A DNA stretch of 64,000 bases from Eggerthellaceae bacterium. GTDB lineage: Bacteria; Actinomycetota; Coriobacteriia; Coriobacteriales; Eggerthellaceae. Numbering within the stretch: the stretch's first letter is position 1; each line of letters starts with the position of its first letter. A program made the position numbers and the translations under genes. Shown here piece by piece: positions 49,648 through 56,791 of the stretch. The notes beneath the pieces were generated by a model that saw nothing but the letters and a program-made list of their open reading frames with translations, made no database searches and had not been told where the DNA came from. The stretch lies in contig JALCHN010000001.1 in NCBI GenBank assembly GCA_022644775.1, forward strand, positions 62,001 to 126,000, in the 5' to 3' direction.

Positions 49648-51228
49648 TTAGTCCATGTTCAGGTCGATGTCGTCGAGGTTGAGGCGCGGGAAGAGGGGGT
49701 CGCCCTTTTCGACCGGGTTGCCGGCGGGCAGCTTGCCCCAAGCCGCTTCGCCTTCGATGTCGGTGATCTCGTTCACGTCGCCCAGGCCCAGACGGCGCCA
49801 GGTTTCGGCCGAGGTGTTGGGCATGAAGGGTGCGAAGAACAAGGCGATGATGCGGCAGGCTTCGAGCGCATTGTAGATCACGGCGGCCAGCTCGTCGGCC
49901 TTGGCCGGGTCCTTGGCCAGGTTCCACGGCGCCGCGTCCTCGACGTAGTGGTTGGCGGCGCCCGCGAGCTTCTGCACCGCGGCGGCCGCGGCCGTGAAGT
50001 CGACCTCGTTCATCGCCTTGGTGTAGGTGCGGTAGAGGTCGGCGGCGATGGCGGCAAGCGGGTTTTCCGCAGCCGCAGCCGGCGCCTGGGGCACCTTGCC
50101 GTCGAAGTATTTGCCCGTCATGTTGAAGACGCGCGACACCAGGTTGCCCCAGGTGTTGGCCAGATCGGCGTTGTAGACCTGCACCATGCGCTCCATCGAG
50201 ATGTTGCCGTCATGGCCGAACTGCACGTCGCTCATAAAGTAGTAGCGGTAGGCGTCGACGCCGAAGATGCGCACAAGATCCTTGGGCATCACGCCGTTGC
50301 CCTTCGACTTGCTCATCTTCTCGCCCTTGGTGAGCAGGAAGCCGTGGCCGAAGACCTTCTGGGTGACCGGGTAGCCGGCGGCCATGAGCATGGCCGGCCA
50401 GATCACGCAGTGGAAGCGGACGATGTCCTTGCCCACGAAGTGGTAGTCCATGGGCCAGCGCTGCTCGAATTCGCCTTCGCGGTTGGGATCGGCGTAGCCG
50501 CAGCCGGTGAAGTAGCACAGCAGGGCGTCGGCCCACACGTAGGCCACGTGCCCCTCGTCGAAGGGCAGCGGCACGCCCCAGTCGAAGGTCGAACGCGAGA
50601 TCGACAGGTCCTTCAGCCCGCTCTTCACGAAGTTGACGACCTCGTTGCGACGGGTGACGGGCTGGATGTAGTCGGGGTGCTCGTCGTAGAACGCGAGCAG
50701 CTGGTCCTGGAAGGCGCTCATCTTGAAGAACCAGTTTTCCTCGCCCGAGGACTTCTGCACGGGGCGATGGCACTCGGGGCAGACGAAAACGCCGTCCTCG
50801 TTCTTTTCCAGATCGCTTTCCGCGTAGTAGGTTTCCTCGTGCACGCAGTACCAGCCCTCGTAGCGGCCCTTGTAGAGCCAGCCCTTCTCGTAGAGGTCGT
50901 TCCAGAACTTCTGTACGGTGCGCGCGTGGCGCGGCTGGGTGGTGCGGATGAATTCGTCGTAGCGAATGTCGAGCAGGTCCCAGACCTCGCGGAAGGCCGG
51001 CTCCATCGAGTCGCACCATTCCTGCGGGGACATGCCCTTGGCCGCGGCCGTGTCGGCGACTTTTTGGCCGTGTTCGTCCATGCCCGTCATGAGCAGGGCG
51101 TCGTAGCCGTCCATGCGCTTGAAGCGCGCGAGGGTGTCGGCGCCGACCGTGGTGTAGGCCGTGCCCAGGTGCGGCGCGGCGTTCACGTAGTAGATGGGCG
51201 TGGAGATGGTGAAGGGACCCTTTGACAT
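49648..51228 (-). CDS. metG: Methionyl-tRNA synthetase
   Basis: The 526-residue protein has the class I motif as PHLGTAYTT near residue 20 and KMSKSKGN near 300. The connecting domain holds Cys residues in WYCVHEETYYAESDLEK and VCPECHRPVQ, a possible zinc knuckle. The anticodon-binding domain follows, and the C-terminal EMAP-like dimerisation domain of some MetG is absent. GAAAGAGAG precedes the ATG. Upstream is a leader of about 100 bases with three GCNGCGCGAATG repeats and an extended -10 box. Confidence 0.95.
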   Translation of the reverse strand: MSKGPFTISTPIYYVNAAPHLGTAYTTVGADTLARFKRMDGYDALLMTGMDEHGQKVADTAAAKGMSPQEWCDSMEPAFREVWDLLDIRYDEFIRTTQPRHARTVQKFWNDLYEKGWLYKGRYEGWYCVHEETYYAESDLEKNEDGVFVCPECHRPVQKSSGEENWFFKMSAFQDQLLAFYDEHPDYIQPVTRRNEVVNFVKSGLKDLSISRSTFDWGVPLPFDEGHVAYVWADALLCYFTGCGYADPNREGEFEQRWPMDYHFVGKDIVRFHCVIWPAMLMAAGYPVTQKVFGHGFLLTKGEKMSKSKGNGVMPKDLVRIFGVDAYRYYFMSDVQFGHDGNISMERMVQVYNADLANTWGNLVSRVFNMTGKYFDGKVPQAPAAAAENPLAAIAADLYRTYTKAMNEVDFTAAAAAVQKLAGAANHYVEDAAPWNLAKDPAKADELAAVIYNALEACRIIALFFAPFMPNTSAETWRRLGLGDVNEITDIEGEAAWGKLPAGNPVEKGDPLFPRLNLDDIDLNMD

Positions 51229-51246
51229 GTGTGCTCTCTTTCCAGC

Positions 51247-51325
51247 GCGGCGCGAATGATGCGCTGCGCCCTGGGCCTGCAGCGCGAATGGTGCCCTGCC
51301 GGCGATTGCCAATGCTGCGCGAATG
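51247..51325 (-). promoter_or_regulatory. Three direct repeats in the metG leader
   Basis: The 12-mer GCNGCGCGAATG occurs at 51247-51258, 51279-51290 and 51314-51325 (N = G, A, T), with starts 32 and 35 bases apart. All three lie between the metG -10 box and its start codon, on the antisense strand of the leader. They may be protein sites or RNA elements. Confidence 0.55.
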
Positions 51326-51336
51326 CGCGACTGGAT

Positions 51337-51342
51337 ATTCTA
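51337..51342 (-). promoter_or_regulatory. Extended -10 box for metG
   Basis: TGCTAGAAT on the minus strand, an extended -10 without a matching -35. Transcription would begin near 51330, giving a leader of about 100 bases. Confidence 0.45.
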
Positions 51343-51482
51343 GCAAAGGGAACGGGCGCGGAGCCGAGGCTCCAGGGAAAGCGCACGAGGCGGCCGTGTG
51401 CCGGGGCGCGGGCGCGGCGGCTAGGGCGACGGGGCGCAGGCGCCACGGCGCTGTGCGATCGAGGCGGCCCGGCCCTGACATG

Positions 51483-51508
51483 AAAAGGGGGCGGCCGCAG
51501 CCGTCCCC
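51483..51508 (-). terminator. Terminator after the lysozyme-like gene
   Basis: On the minus strand GGGGACGGC-TGCG-GCCGCCCC with one mismatch, followed by TTTTCATG, seven bases after the stop. Confidence 0.78.
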
Positions 51509-51515
51509 TCTTCGA

Positions 51516-52445
51516 TTAGATCATCGCCATCTGGGCGCGCACGTTGGCGTACCAGCCAGACGGGTTGCTCGTACAGTACTTCTGCGCGGCGCCCGTGGTG
51601 AGCTCGCCGCCGTAGCTTCTCACCAAGCCGGCGACATGGGAGCGGATGGCCTCTTCCCAGCTGCCCCAGCTCGAACGGCCCCAGCCCCAGGCGTTGTGGG
51701 CCTTGAAGCACTTGGCGCCCTTGCTGCTCTCGACGGCCGAAATCGCCGGAGAGAAGCGGGGGTCGACGCCGTAGTCGTAGGCGGCCGCGGCGAAGACCTC
51801 GCCGGTGCCGGCGAGTGCCGAACCGGACAGGTAGTCGTCGATGCGCGCGCCCCATTCGGCCACGTAGGCGGCGCGCTCGTTCGCTGCCGCGGCAGCAGCC
51901 TCGGCCTCGGCCTGGGCGGCCGCTTCGGCTTGGGCCTTGGCCTCGTCGCGGGCCGTCTGGGCGTCGGCGAGCGACTGGGTCGTGCGGTCGACTTCGGCCT
52001 GCGCCTGGGCTTTGGCCGTATGCAGGTCGGCCTGCGAGGCTTCCAAGCTCGTCTTTTCGTTGATCAGGCGGTGGAGGTCTTCTCCGGCAACGCCGGTCGC
52101 GTCGGTGTCGGCGGCCGTGGCGGAAAAGGCGGTAGAGGATGCGTCGTCGCTCAAACGCGAGTTGACGCTCACGCGGTCAGAAGGGCTCAAAGTGAGCTGG
52201 CGCGTGTGGAGGAGTTCCTCGAGTCGGTCGATGCTGCGGTCGTTCTCCTCGATCTGGGTGTCGATGCCGACCGCGCGGTCCTTGGCCCCTTGCAGTGCCG
52301 ACGCCGTAGCGTCCACTTGGTCTTGAAGGCGGGACACCTCGTCGGCCATCGCCGTCGAAGGTGCGCCGAGCGCCGCAACCAAGCCCACAAGCGCAACGGC
52401 CGCGAAGGGCCGGCGCAGGGCCTTGCTCGAAAACGTCCGATCCAT
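51516..52445 (-). CDS. Secreted coiled-coil protein with lysozyme-like C-terminal domain
   Basis: The 309-residue protein has a signal peptide ending near residue 34 (APSTAMADE). Residues 36-195 form a long coiled coil rich in Ala, Gln, Glu and Asp, with only one break, resembling the N-terminus of CwlO/PcsB-type wall proteins. The C-terminal domain (about 205-309), with YDYGVDPRFSPAISAVESSKG and NAWGWGRSSWGSWEEAIRSHVAGL, fits a lysozyme or glucosaminidase-like fold with the likely Glu in AVESSKG. It probably acts on peptidoglycan outside the cell. AAAGGA lies five bases before the ATG. Confidence 0.8.
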   Translation of the reverse strand: MDRTFSSKALRRPFAAVALVGLVAALGAPSTAMADEVSRLQDQVDATASALQGAKDRAVGIDTQIEENDRSIDRLEELLHTRQLTLSPSDRVSVNSRLSDDASSTAFSATAADTDATGVAGEDLHRLINEKTSLEASQADLHTAKAQAQAEVDRTTQSLADAQTARDEAKAQAEAAAQAEAEAAAAAANERAAYVAEWGARIDDYLSGSALAGTGEVFAAAAYDYGVDPRFSPAISAVESSKGAKCFKAHNAWGWGRSSWGSWEEAIRSHVAGLVRSYGGELTTGAAQKYCTSNPSGWYANVRAQMAMI

Positions 52446-52692
52446 GCATTCCTTTCGTCGTGGTCTGCACGCAGCGCAGTCAACATGGCTCGGTGGCACA
52501 TGCCCGTGAGCGCGGAGCCTGGATGTCGCCTTGGGTCTCCGCGCGCCTGCCCGCGGCCGGCAAATGGTGCCGGCGCGCACGGGATGCGCGGCGCGTCGCA
52601 AATTGAGGCGAAAGTATACAGGGGCGGCCTTTTTGTTGCCGAACGCCTCCACGGTTTCTCCCTAGCCCCACGTCAGCGGCGTGGAACCGCGT

Positions 52693-52721
52693 GTGACAAC
52701 AGCCGCGCGTGATGTTGTCAC
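52693..52721. repeat. Single 29-bp palindromic unit
   Basis: GTGACAAC, then 13 bases, then TGTTGTCAC at the end, the same unit as at 8930-8996 and 52882-52947. It is a lone half-element here. Confidence 0.85.
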
Positions 52722-52728
52722 TCCCGAT

Positions 52729-52788
52729 AACGCGCCCTTCTCGAGGCTTCTGCCCGAAAAGGCCGAGAAATCGCGAGAAGGGCGCGTT
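52729..52788. repeat. 15-bp inverted repeat with a 30-base loop
   Basis: AACGCGCCCTTCTCG at 52729-52743 is the exact reverse complement of 52774-52788. A near copy (one mismatch) of the second arm recurs at 52856-52870. Confidence 0.85.
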
Positions 52789-52881
52789 TTCGGAAGGCGC
52801 TCGAACCGGCAACACACCTTTCGTCGCGCCGACGGCCGGAAACGGCGAATTCGGTCGAGAAAGGCGCGTTAATCATTGCGA

Positions 52882-52947
52882 ATGACAACAGGGGCGCGTG
52901 ATGTTGTCACGCCGACGTGTGACAACATCACGCGCGGCCGTTGTCAC
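52882..52947. repeat. Paired palindromic repeat downstream of ygjP
   Basis: Two 29-bp units (52882-52910 and 52919-52947) in inverted orientation. The inner 17 bp (52894-52910 with 52919-52935) pair perfectly around an 8-base loop, and the outer TGACAAC/GTTGTCA also pair. It begins exactly six bases after the ygjP-like stop codon, as the 8930-8996 copy does after dxs. Confidence 0.9.
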
Positions 52948-52953
52948 CCGTCG

Positions 52954-53511
52954 TCACGCGCGCAGCTTGCGCTCGGCGGTGCGCCAGTTCGGCAGGGCCG
53001 CATCGAGCAGGGCATGGAAGCTCGGGCCGTGGTTGGGCTCGCGCAGGTGGGCGAGCTCGTGCACCACCACGTATTCCAGGCATTCGGGCGGATAGAGGGC
53101 CAGGCGCACGTTGATGCAGATCCGCCCCGTCTTCGGCTGGCAGCTCCCCCACCGGCTCGTCATGTTGCGGTAGGCGATCTTGCCCGCGCGCACGCCGAGC
53201 ACCGGCTCCCACTTGGCGACGAGGTCGGGCACGAGCGCCTCGACGATCGTTCGCCAGGCCGCGACCTCTTCTTTCGACGCGCGTGCCGCAACCCCCTGGG
53301 GCGACACAGCCAGGCGCTCCTGCTGCGCGGCGATCCAGGGCATCTTGGCGCGCACGAAATCTTCCACGTGCGCAGCGGGCATGCCCGCCGGCACGCTCGC
53401 CTCGACGTGGCCGTCGGCGGCGGCCACGCGGATGCGCAGGGTCTTCACCTGCTTGCGCACGATGCGCACCTTGACCCCATCGACGACGATGCCCGATGCG
53501 GAAGCGCTCAT
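52954..53511 (-). CDS. YgjP-like zinc metallopeptidase (DUF45)
   Basis: The 185-residue protein has the HExxH motif in VVVHELAHLREPNHGPSFH and upstream RNMTSRWGSCQPKTGRICINVRL, the two signatures of the YgjP/UPF0746 group (DUF45, M48-related). Its cellular substrate is not known. The start codon overlaps the rsmI stop (ATGA). It is last in the run flavodiiron-rsmI-ygjP. A palindromic repeat follows its stop by six bases. Confidence 0.88.
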   Translation of the reverse strand: MSASASGIVVDGVKVRIVRKQVKTLRIRVAAADGHVEASVPAGMPAAHVEDFVRAKMPWIAAQQERLAVSPQGVAARASKEEVAAWRTIVEALVPDLVAKWEPVLGVRAGKIAYRNMTSRWGSCQPKTGRICINVRLALYPPECLEYVVVHELAHLREPNHGPSFHALLDAALPNWRTAERKLRA

Positions 53512-54413
53512 CTGCCCGCCTCGCCGACGCCGTAGACCAGGTCGTAGGCGTCGTTGCGCTTCAAGCCGAACTCGTCGCGCAGGGCGCGCACGACGTCCTT
53601 TTTCGTAAGGTCGCCCTGCGCCAGAAGCTCGGCCGCCCTCGCCTGGGCCTCCCGCTCCGCTTCCGCTTCGGCCGCCTGGGCCTCGCCGGCGCCCGGGGCG
53701 TCGATCACGATCGCGCATTCGCCCCGCATCTCGCCTGCCTCGGTGCGCGCGGCGATCATGCGGGCCAAATCGGGCGCCGCTTCGACGATCACCTCTTCGT
53801 GCACTTTGGTGAGCTCGCGGCAGAGGGCCACGCGACGCTGGGGGAAGGCACGGGCGATCGCCGCGAGGGCGGCCGCCGCGCGGCGGGGGCTCTCGTAGAA
53901 GACGAGCACGGCGTCGAGAGAAGCGAGCGAGGCCAGGGTGCGATCCTGTTCGCCCGCCTTGCGCGGGAAGAAACCGCCGAAGTAGAAGCGGGGGGAGGTG
54001 AAGCCGCTCGCCACATAGGCCGTCGCCGTAGCCGTGGGCCCGGGCAGGACCACGACGGGGACGCCCGCCGCGCGCGCGACGGCGATGAGCCGCTGGCCGG
54101 GGTCGGACACGCCCGGCATGCCCGCATCGCTGCAGTAGGCGATCGTCTCGCCGGCGGCGACGCGGTCGACCACGCCCTGCGCCTTCGCGGCGATGCTCGC
54201 CTCGTCGAGCCGCTCCAAGCGGGCGCGGATGCCGAACGCCGCGAGCAGCTTGCCGGTCACCCGCGTGTCTTCGGCGCAGACCGTATCGGCCGCCGCAAGC
54301 GCATCGAGCGCCCGCGGCGTCATGTCGCGCAGGTTTCCCAAAGGCGTAGGGCAGATGTAGAGCGCGCCGCGCTCGACGGGCGCGCGATCGTCTTCCGAAG
54401 ACAGGGCAGCCAT
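53508..54413 (-). CDS. rsmI: 16S rRNA 2'-O-ribose C1402 methyltransferase RsmI
   Basis: The 301-residue protein has the tetrapyrrole-methylase fold: LYICPTPLGNLRDMTPRAL at the start, AEDTRVTGKLL, YCSDAGMPGVSDPG in the SAM pocket, LPGPTATATAYVASG and FVFYESP-like VFYESPRRA. It methylates the ribose of C1402 in 16S rRNA. The C-terminal 60 residues form an Ala/Glu helix then a helical DNA/RNA-binding-like segment LTKKDVVRALRDEFGLKRNDAYDLV. The ATG sits one base after the flavodiiron stop (TAGGATG). Confidence 0.95.
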   Translation of the reverse strand: MAALSSEDDRAPVERGALYICPTPLGNLRDMTPRALDALAAADTVCAEDTRVTGKLLAAFGIRARLERLDEASIAAKAQGVVDRVAAGETIAYCSDAGMPGVSDPGQRLIAVARAAGVPVVVLPGPTATATAYVASGFTSPRFYFGGFFPRKAGEQDRTLASLASLDAVLVFYESPRRAAAALAAIARAFPQRRVALCRELTKVHEEVIVEAAPDLARMIAARTEAGEMRGECAIVIDAPGAGEAQAAEAEAEREAQARAAELLAQGDLTKKDVVRALRDEFGLKRNDAYDLVYGVGEAGR

Positions 54414-54414
54414 C

Positions 54415-55641
54415 CTATTCGGCCGCCGTCTCGCCGAAATCGCCGGCACGCACCTTGTCGACGCCTTCCGCCACCTGGGCGCGCAGGTCGTCGAGGTAGG
54501 CTTCGTCGCCCGCCCACGCGTGGGCGAAGGTGCCCAGGGCGTTGGTGTAGCCGATGCGCGCGAGCTCGTCGGCCACCTCGCTGGGACCCGCCGGCGCCCA
54601 GCCGTAGGAGCCGAAGGGGATGCCGATGCGGTCGCCGGGCTTCATGCCGCGCGGGGTGAGGCCGCGCAGATAGCAGAGGAAAGCGGCCACGGTGGCCATC
54701 ATCGTGGAGTTGAGCGTGGGCGAGCCCACCGCCAAGTAGCGGGCCGTGAGGGCCTCGCTCACGATGTCGCTCATCGCGTTGTTTTTCAGGTCCATGAGGC
54801 GCACGGGGACGCCGGCGTCGGTGAAGCCCTCGACGATCGCGTTGGCCATGCCTTCAGTGGCGTGCCACATGCTGTCGTAGACCACGAGCGCGCGGTCGTC
54901 GGTCTCCTCCGAGCTCCACGACGTGTAGAGGTCGACGATGCGGCCGATGCTTTCCGCGTCGCGCCAGATCACGCCGTGCGAGGGGCAGATCACGTCGATG
55001 TCGAGCGCGCCGAGCACGCCGAGCGCCTTGCGCACCTGCTTGGCGTAGGGGGCCACGATGTTGGCGTAGTAGGTGCGGGCCTGGGCGAAGACGACCTGCC
55101 CCACCTGGTCGGCGAAGCGCTCGCTCGTGGCCAGGTGCTGGCCGAAGGCATCGTTGCTGAAGAGGATCTTGTCGGTCTCGTCGTAGGTGACCATGCTGTC
55201 GGGCCAGTGCACCATCGTGACCTGCGTAAAGCGCAGGGTGCGTGCGCCGATCGACACCTCTTCGCCGTTGGCGACCGGCGTGACGTTCAGATCGCCGTAG
55301 AGGGCTTCCAGGAAGCGGGCGCCCTGGGGCTTGCTCGTGTAGATGGTCGCCTGGGGGTTGAGCGCCCGCAGGCGCGGCAGAGCGCCCGAATGGTCGCGCT
55401 CGCTGTGGTTGCTCACGATCACGTCGATCTTGGACGGGTCGACCACGCAGGAAATGCGCTCGAGCATCTCGTCGGTGAAGGCGGCCTTCACCGTGTCGAT
55501 CAGGGTGACCTTTTCGTCGACGATCAGGTAGGCGTTGTAGGTGGACCCGCGGTCGGTGGTGTAGCCATGGAAGTTGCGCTCGTTCCAGTCGATGGCGCCC
55601 ACCCAATAGATGTTGGGAGCGATTTCCAACGGACGATACAT
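54415..55641 (-). CDS. FprA-family flavodiiron protein
   Basis: The 408-residue protein has the metallo-beta-lactamase domain with the diiron ligands in SNHSERDHSGAL, HWPDSM and ICPSHGVIW, then a flavodoxin domain starting ALVVYDSMWHATEGMA with GSPTLNSTMM and PFGSYGWAPAG. Flavodiiron proteins reduce oxygen to water or NO to nitrous oxide in the cytoplasm and protect anaerobes. No rubredoxin domain is fused. AAAGGGG lies before the ATG. A short intergenic region of 81 bases separates it from the divergent hydrolase gene. Confidence 0.95.
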   Translation of the reverse strand: MYRPLEIAPNIYWVGAIDWNERNFHGYTTDRGSTYNAYLIVDEKVTLIDTVKAAFTDEMLERISCVVDPSKIDVIVSNHSERDHSGALPRLRALNPQATIYTSKPQGARFLEALYGDLNVTPVANGEEVSIGARTLRFTQVTMVHWPDSMVTYDETDKILFSNDAFGQHLATSERFADQVGQVVFAQARTYYANIVAPYAKQVRKALGVLGALDIDVICPSHGVIWRDAESIGRIVDLYTSWSSEETDDRALVVYDSMWHATEGMANAIVEGFTDAGVPVRLMDLKNNAMSDIVSEALTARYLAVGSPTLNSTMMATVAAFLCYLRGLTPRGMKPGDRIGIPFGSYGWAPAGPSEVADELARIGYTNALGTFAHAWAGDEAYLDDLRAQVAEGVDKVRAGDFGETAAE

Positions 55642-55722
55642 GCAGACCCCTTTCGTCGGCAGGATGTAGACTGTCAAAGAAGTATACGAGCAATGCGAAA
55701 GAGAAACGAGCGGGGGAATCCC

Positions 55723-56613
55723 ATGCAACACCAACTTGTAGAAACCACCGTGGAAGGCGGCCATCTGCACGGCTGCCTCGACGCGCCCGACAACGCGCGC
55801 GGGCTCGTGCTCATCGTACACGGCTGCTGCGACCATTACGGACGCTACGACAAGCTCGCAACCGCTCTGGTCGCAGCCGGCTTCGGCGTACTCCGTTTCG
55901 ACCAGCGCGGATACGGGCGCAACCATGGGCCGCGCGGGGCCATGCGCGATTTCCGGCAGATGCTCGACGACATCGATTCCCAGGTGGGCATGGCCATCGT
56001 ACAGTGCGGCGACGCACCCCTGTTCGTTATAGGGCATTCGATGGGCGGCTTGGAAACGGCCGTGTTCGCGAGCAAATTCCCCACGGTGATTTCGGGCTAC
56101 GTGTTTGTGAGCCCCTTTTTAACCGACCCGCACGGCCATTGCCACACGGGGCTGGGCCTCCCCGTCGACCGCGAGCTTCCCATGGCCCAGTTCAGCACGA
56201 CGGGCAATAGTTCGGAAGCCGCACGGGCCCGCGAGACCGACCCCCTCATGGCAGAGGTGGTTACGGCCGGCCTCCTGCAGGCGGGGGTGGCCGCCCAGGA
56301 TTGGATCGGCGCCCATGCCGAAGCCGTGGCCGACCCCGTCCTTATGATCACGGGCGCCGCCGACGGGCTCGTCCCGCCCGCGGCGACCAAGCCCGTCTTC
56401 GACCGTTTCGGCTCGCCCGACAAAACCTATCGCTGCTATGAGGGCTTGGGGCACAATCTCTACACCGATGCCCGCAGCGCGGAACCCATCAAGGACACGG
56501 TCGCCTGGATCCAGAAGCGCGCCTTCCGCGTGATGCGCGACCTTCTGCAGCAGAAGGCGGGCCGGGTGGCCCCTCTGCCCGGCAGCGCCCGTACCCGGCG
56601 ACCCCTGCGCTAA
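55723..56613 (+). CDS. Alpha/beta hydrolase, monoacylglycerol lipase-like
   Basis: The 296-residue protein has a serine hydrolase fold: oxyanion segment LVLIVHGCCDHYGRYD, the nucleophile elbow VIGHSMGG near residue 108, the Asp in MITGAADGLVPP and the His in GLGHNLYTD. The layout is that of monoacylglycerol lipases and lysophospholipases. No signal peptide is present. GGGGGAA lies before the ATG. It is a plus-strand gene facing the minus-strand flavodiiron gene across a short divergent region and ends at a long inverted repeat. The natural substrate is not known. Confidence 0.88.
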   Translation: MQHQLVETTVEGGHLHGCLDAPDNARGLVLIVHGCCDHYGRYDKLATALVAAGFGVLRFDQRGYGRNHGPRGAMRDFRQMLDDIDSQVGMAIVQCGDAPLFVIGHSMGGLETAVFASKFPTVISGYVFVSPFLTDPHGHCHTGLGLPVDRELPMAQFSTTGNSSEAARARETDPLMAEVVTAGLLQAGVAAQDWIGAHAEAVADPVLMITGAADGLVPPAATKPVFDRFGSPDKTYRCYEGLGHNLYTDARSAEPIKDTVAWIQKRAFRVMRDLLQQKAGRVAPLPGSARTRRPLR

Positions 56614-56657
56614 GGTCGCAGGCGCGCACACGAAAGGCCGATGGCCCTCTGCGACCT
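56613..56657 (+). terminator. Inverted repeat at the end of the hydrolase gene
   Basis: AGGTCGCAG (56613-56621) pairs with CTGCGACCT (56649-56657), with an inner GGCC-GAT-GGCC stem. There is no U-tract, so termination is uncertain. Confidence 0.4.
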
Positions 56658-56731
56658 AACGCGTGAAGCCGGGCCTTCCCGCCCCGTCACCGCAGGCCTC
56701 GTGTGCCTGCACCCCTGGGCGGCACACGAAG

Positions 56732-56766
56732 AAAAGGCCCTGCGGACCAACCGGTCCGCAGGGCCT
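56732..56766 (-). terminator. Terminator after the activase-like gene
   Basis: A perfect 14-bp stem (56735-56748 with 56753-56766), loop of four, followed on the minus strand by TTTTCTTC, 25 bases after the stop. Confidence 0.92.
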
Positions 56767-56791
56767 CGTCATGCGGGCGTGCGCCTGCGCG

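Larger units (their letters stand above)
52446..52953. other. 508-base repeat-rich gap
   Basis: No gene is seen. The first 240 bases are the upstream region of the lysozyme-like gene. From 52693 to 52947 the sequence is mostly inverted and direct repeats, listed separately. A third copy of the 15-mer CGAGAAAGGCGCGTT is at 52856-52870. Confidence 0.6.

Noticed and set aside
8930-52947. The 29-bp units as a CRISPR array
   Set aside because: The units are at two distant sites, in inverted pairs with loops of 8-9 bases, not tandem repeats with unique spacers, and there are no cas genes.
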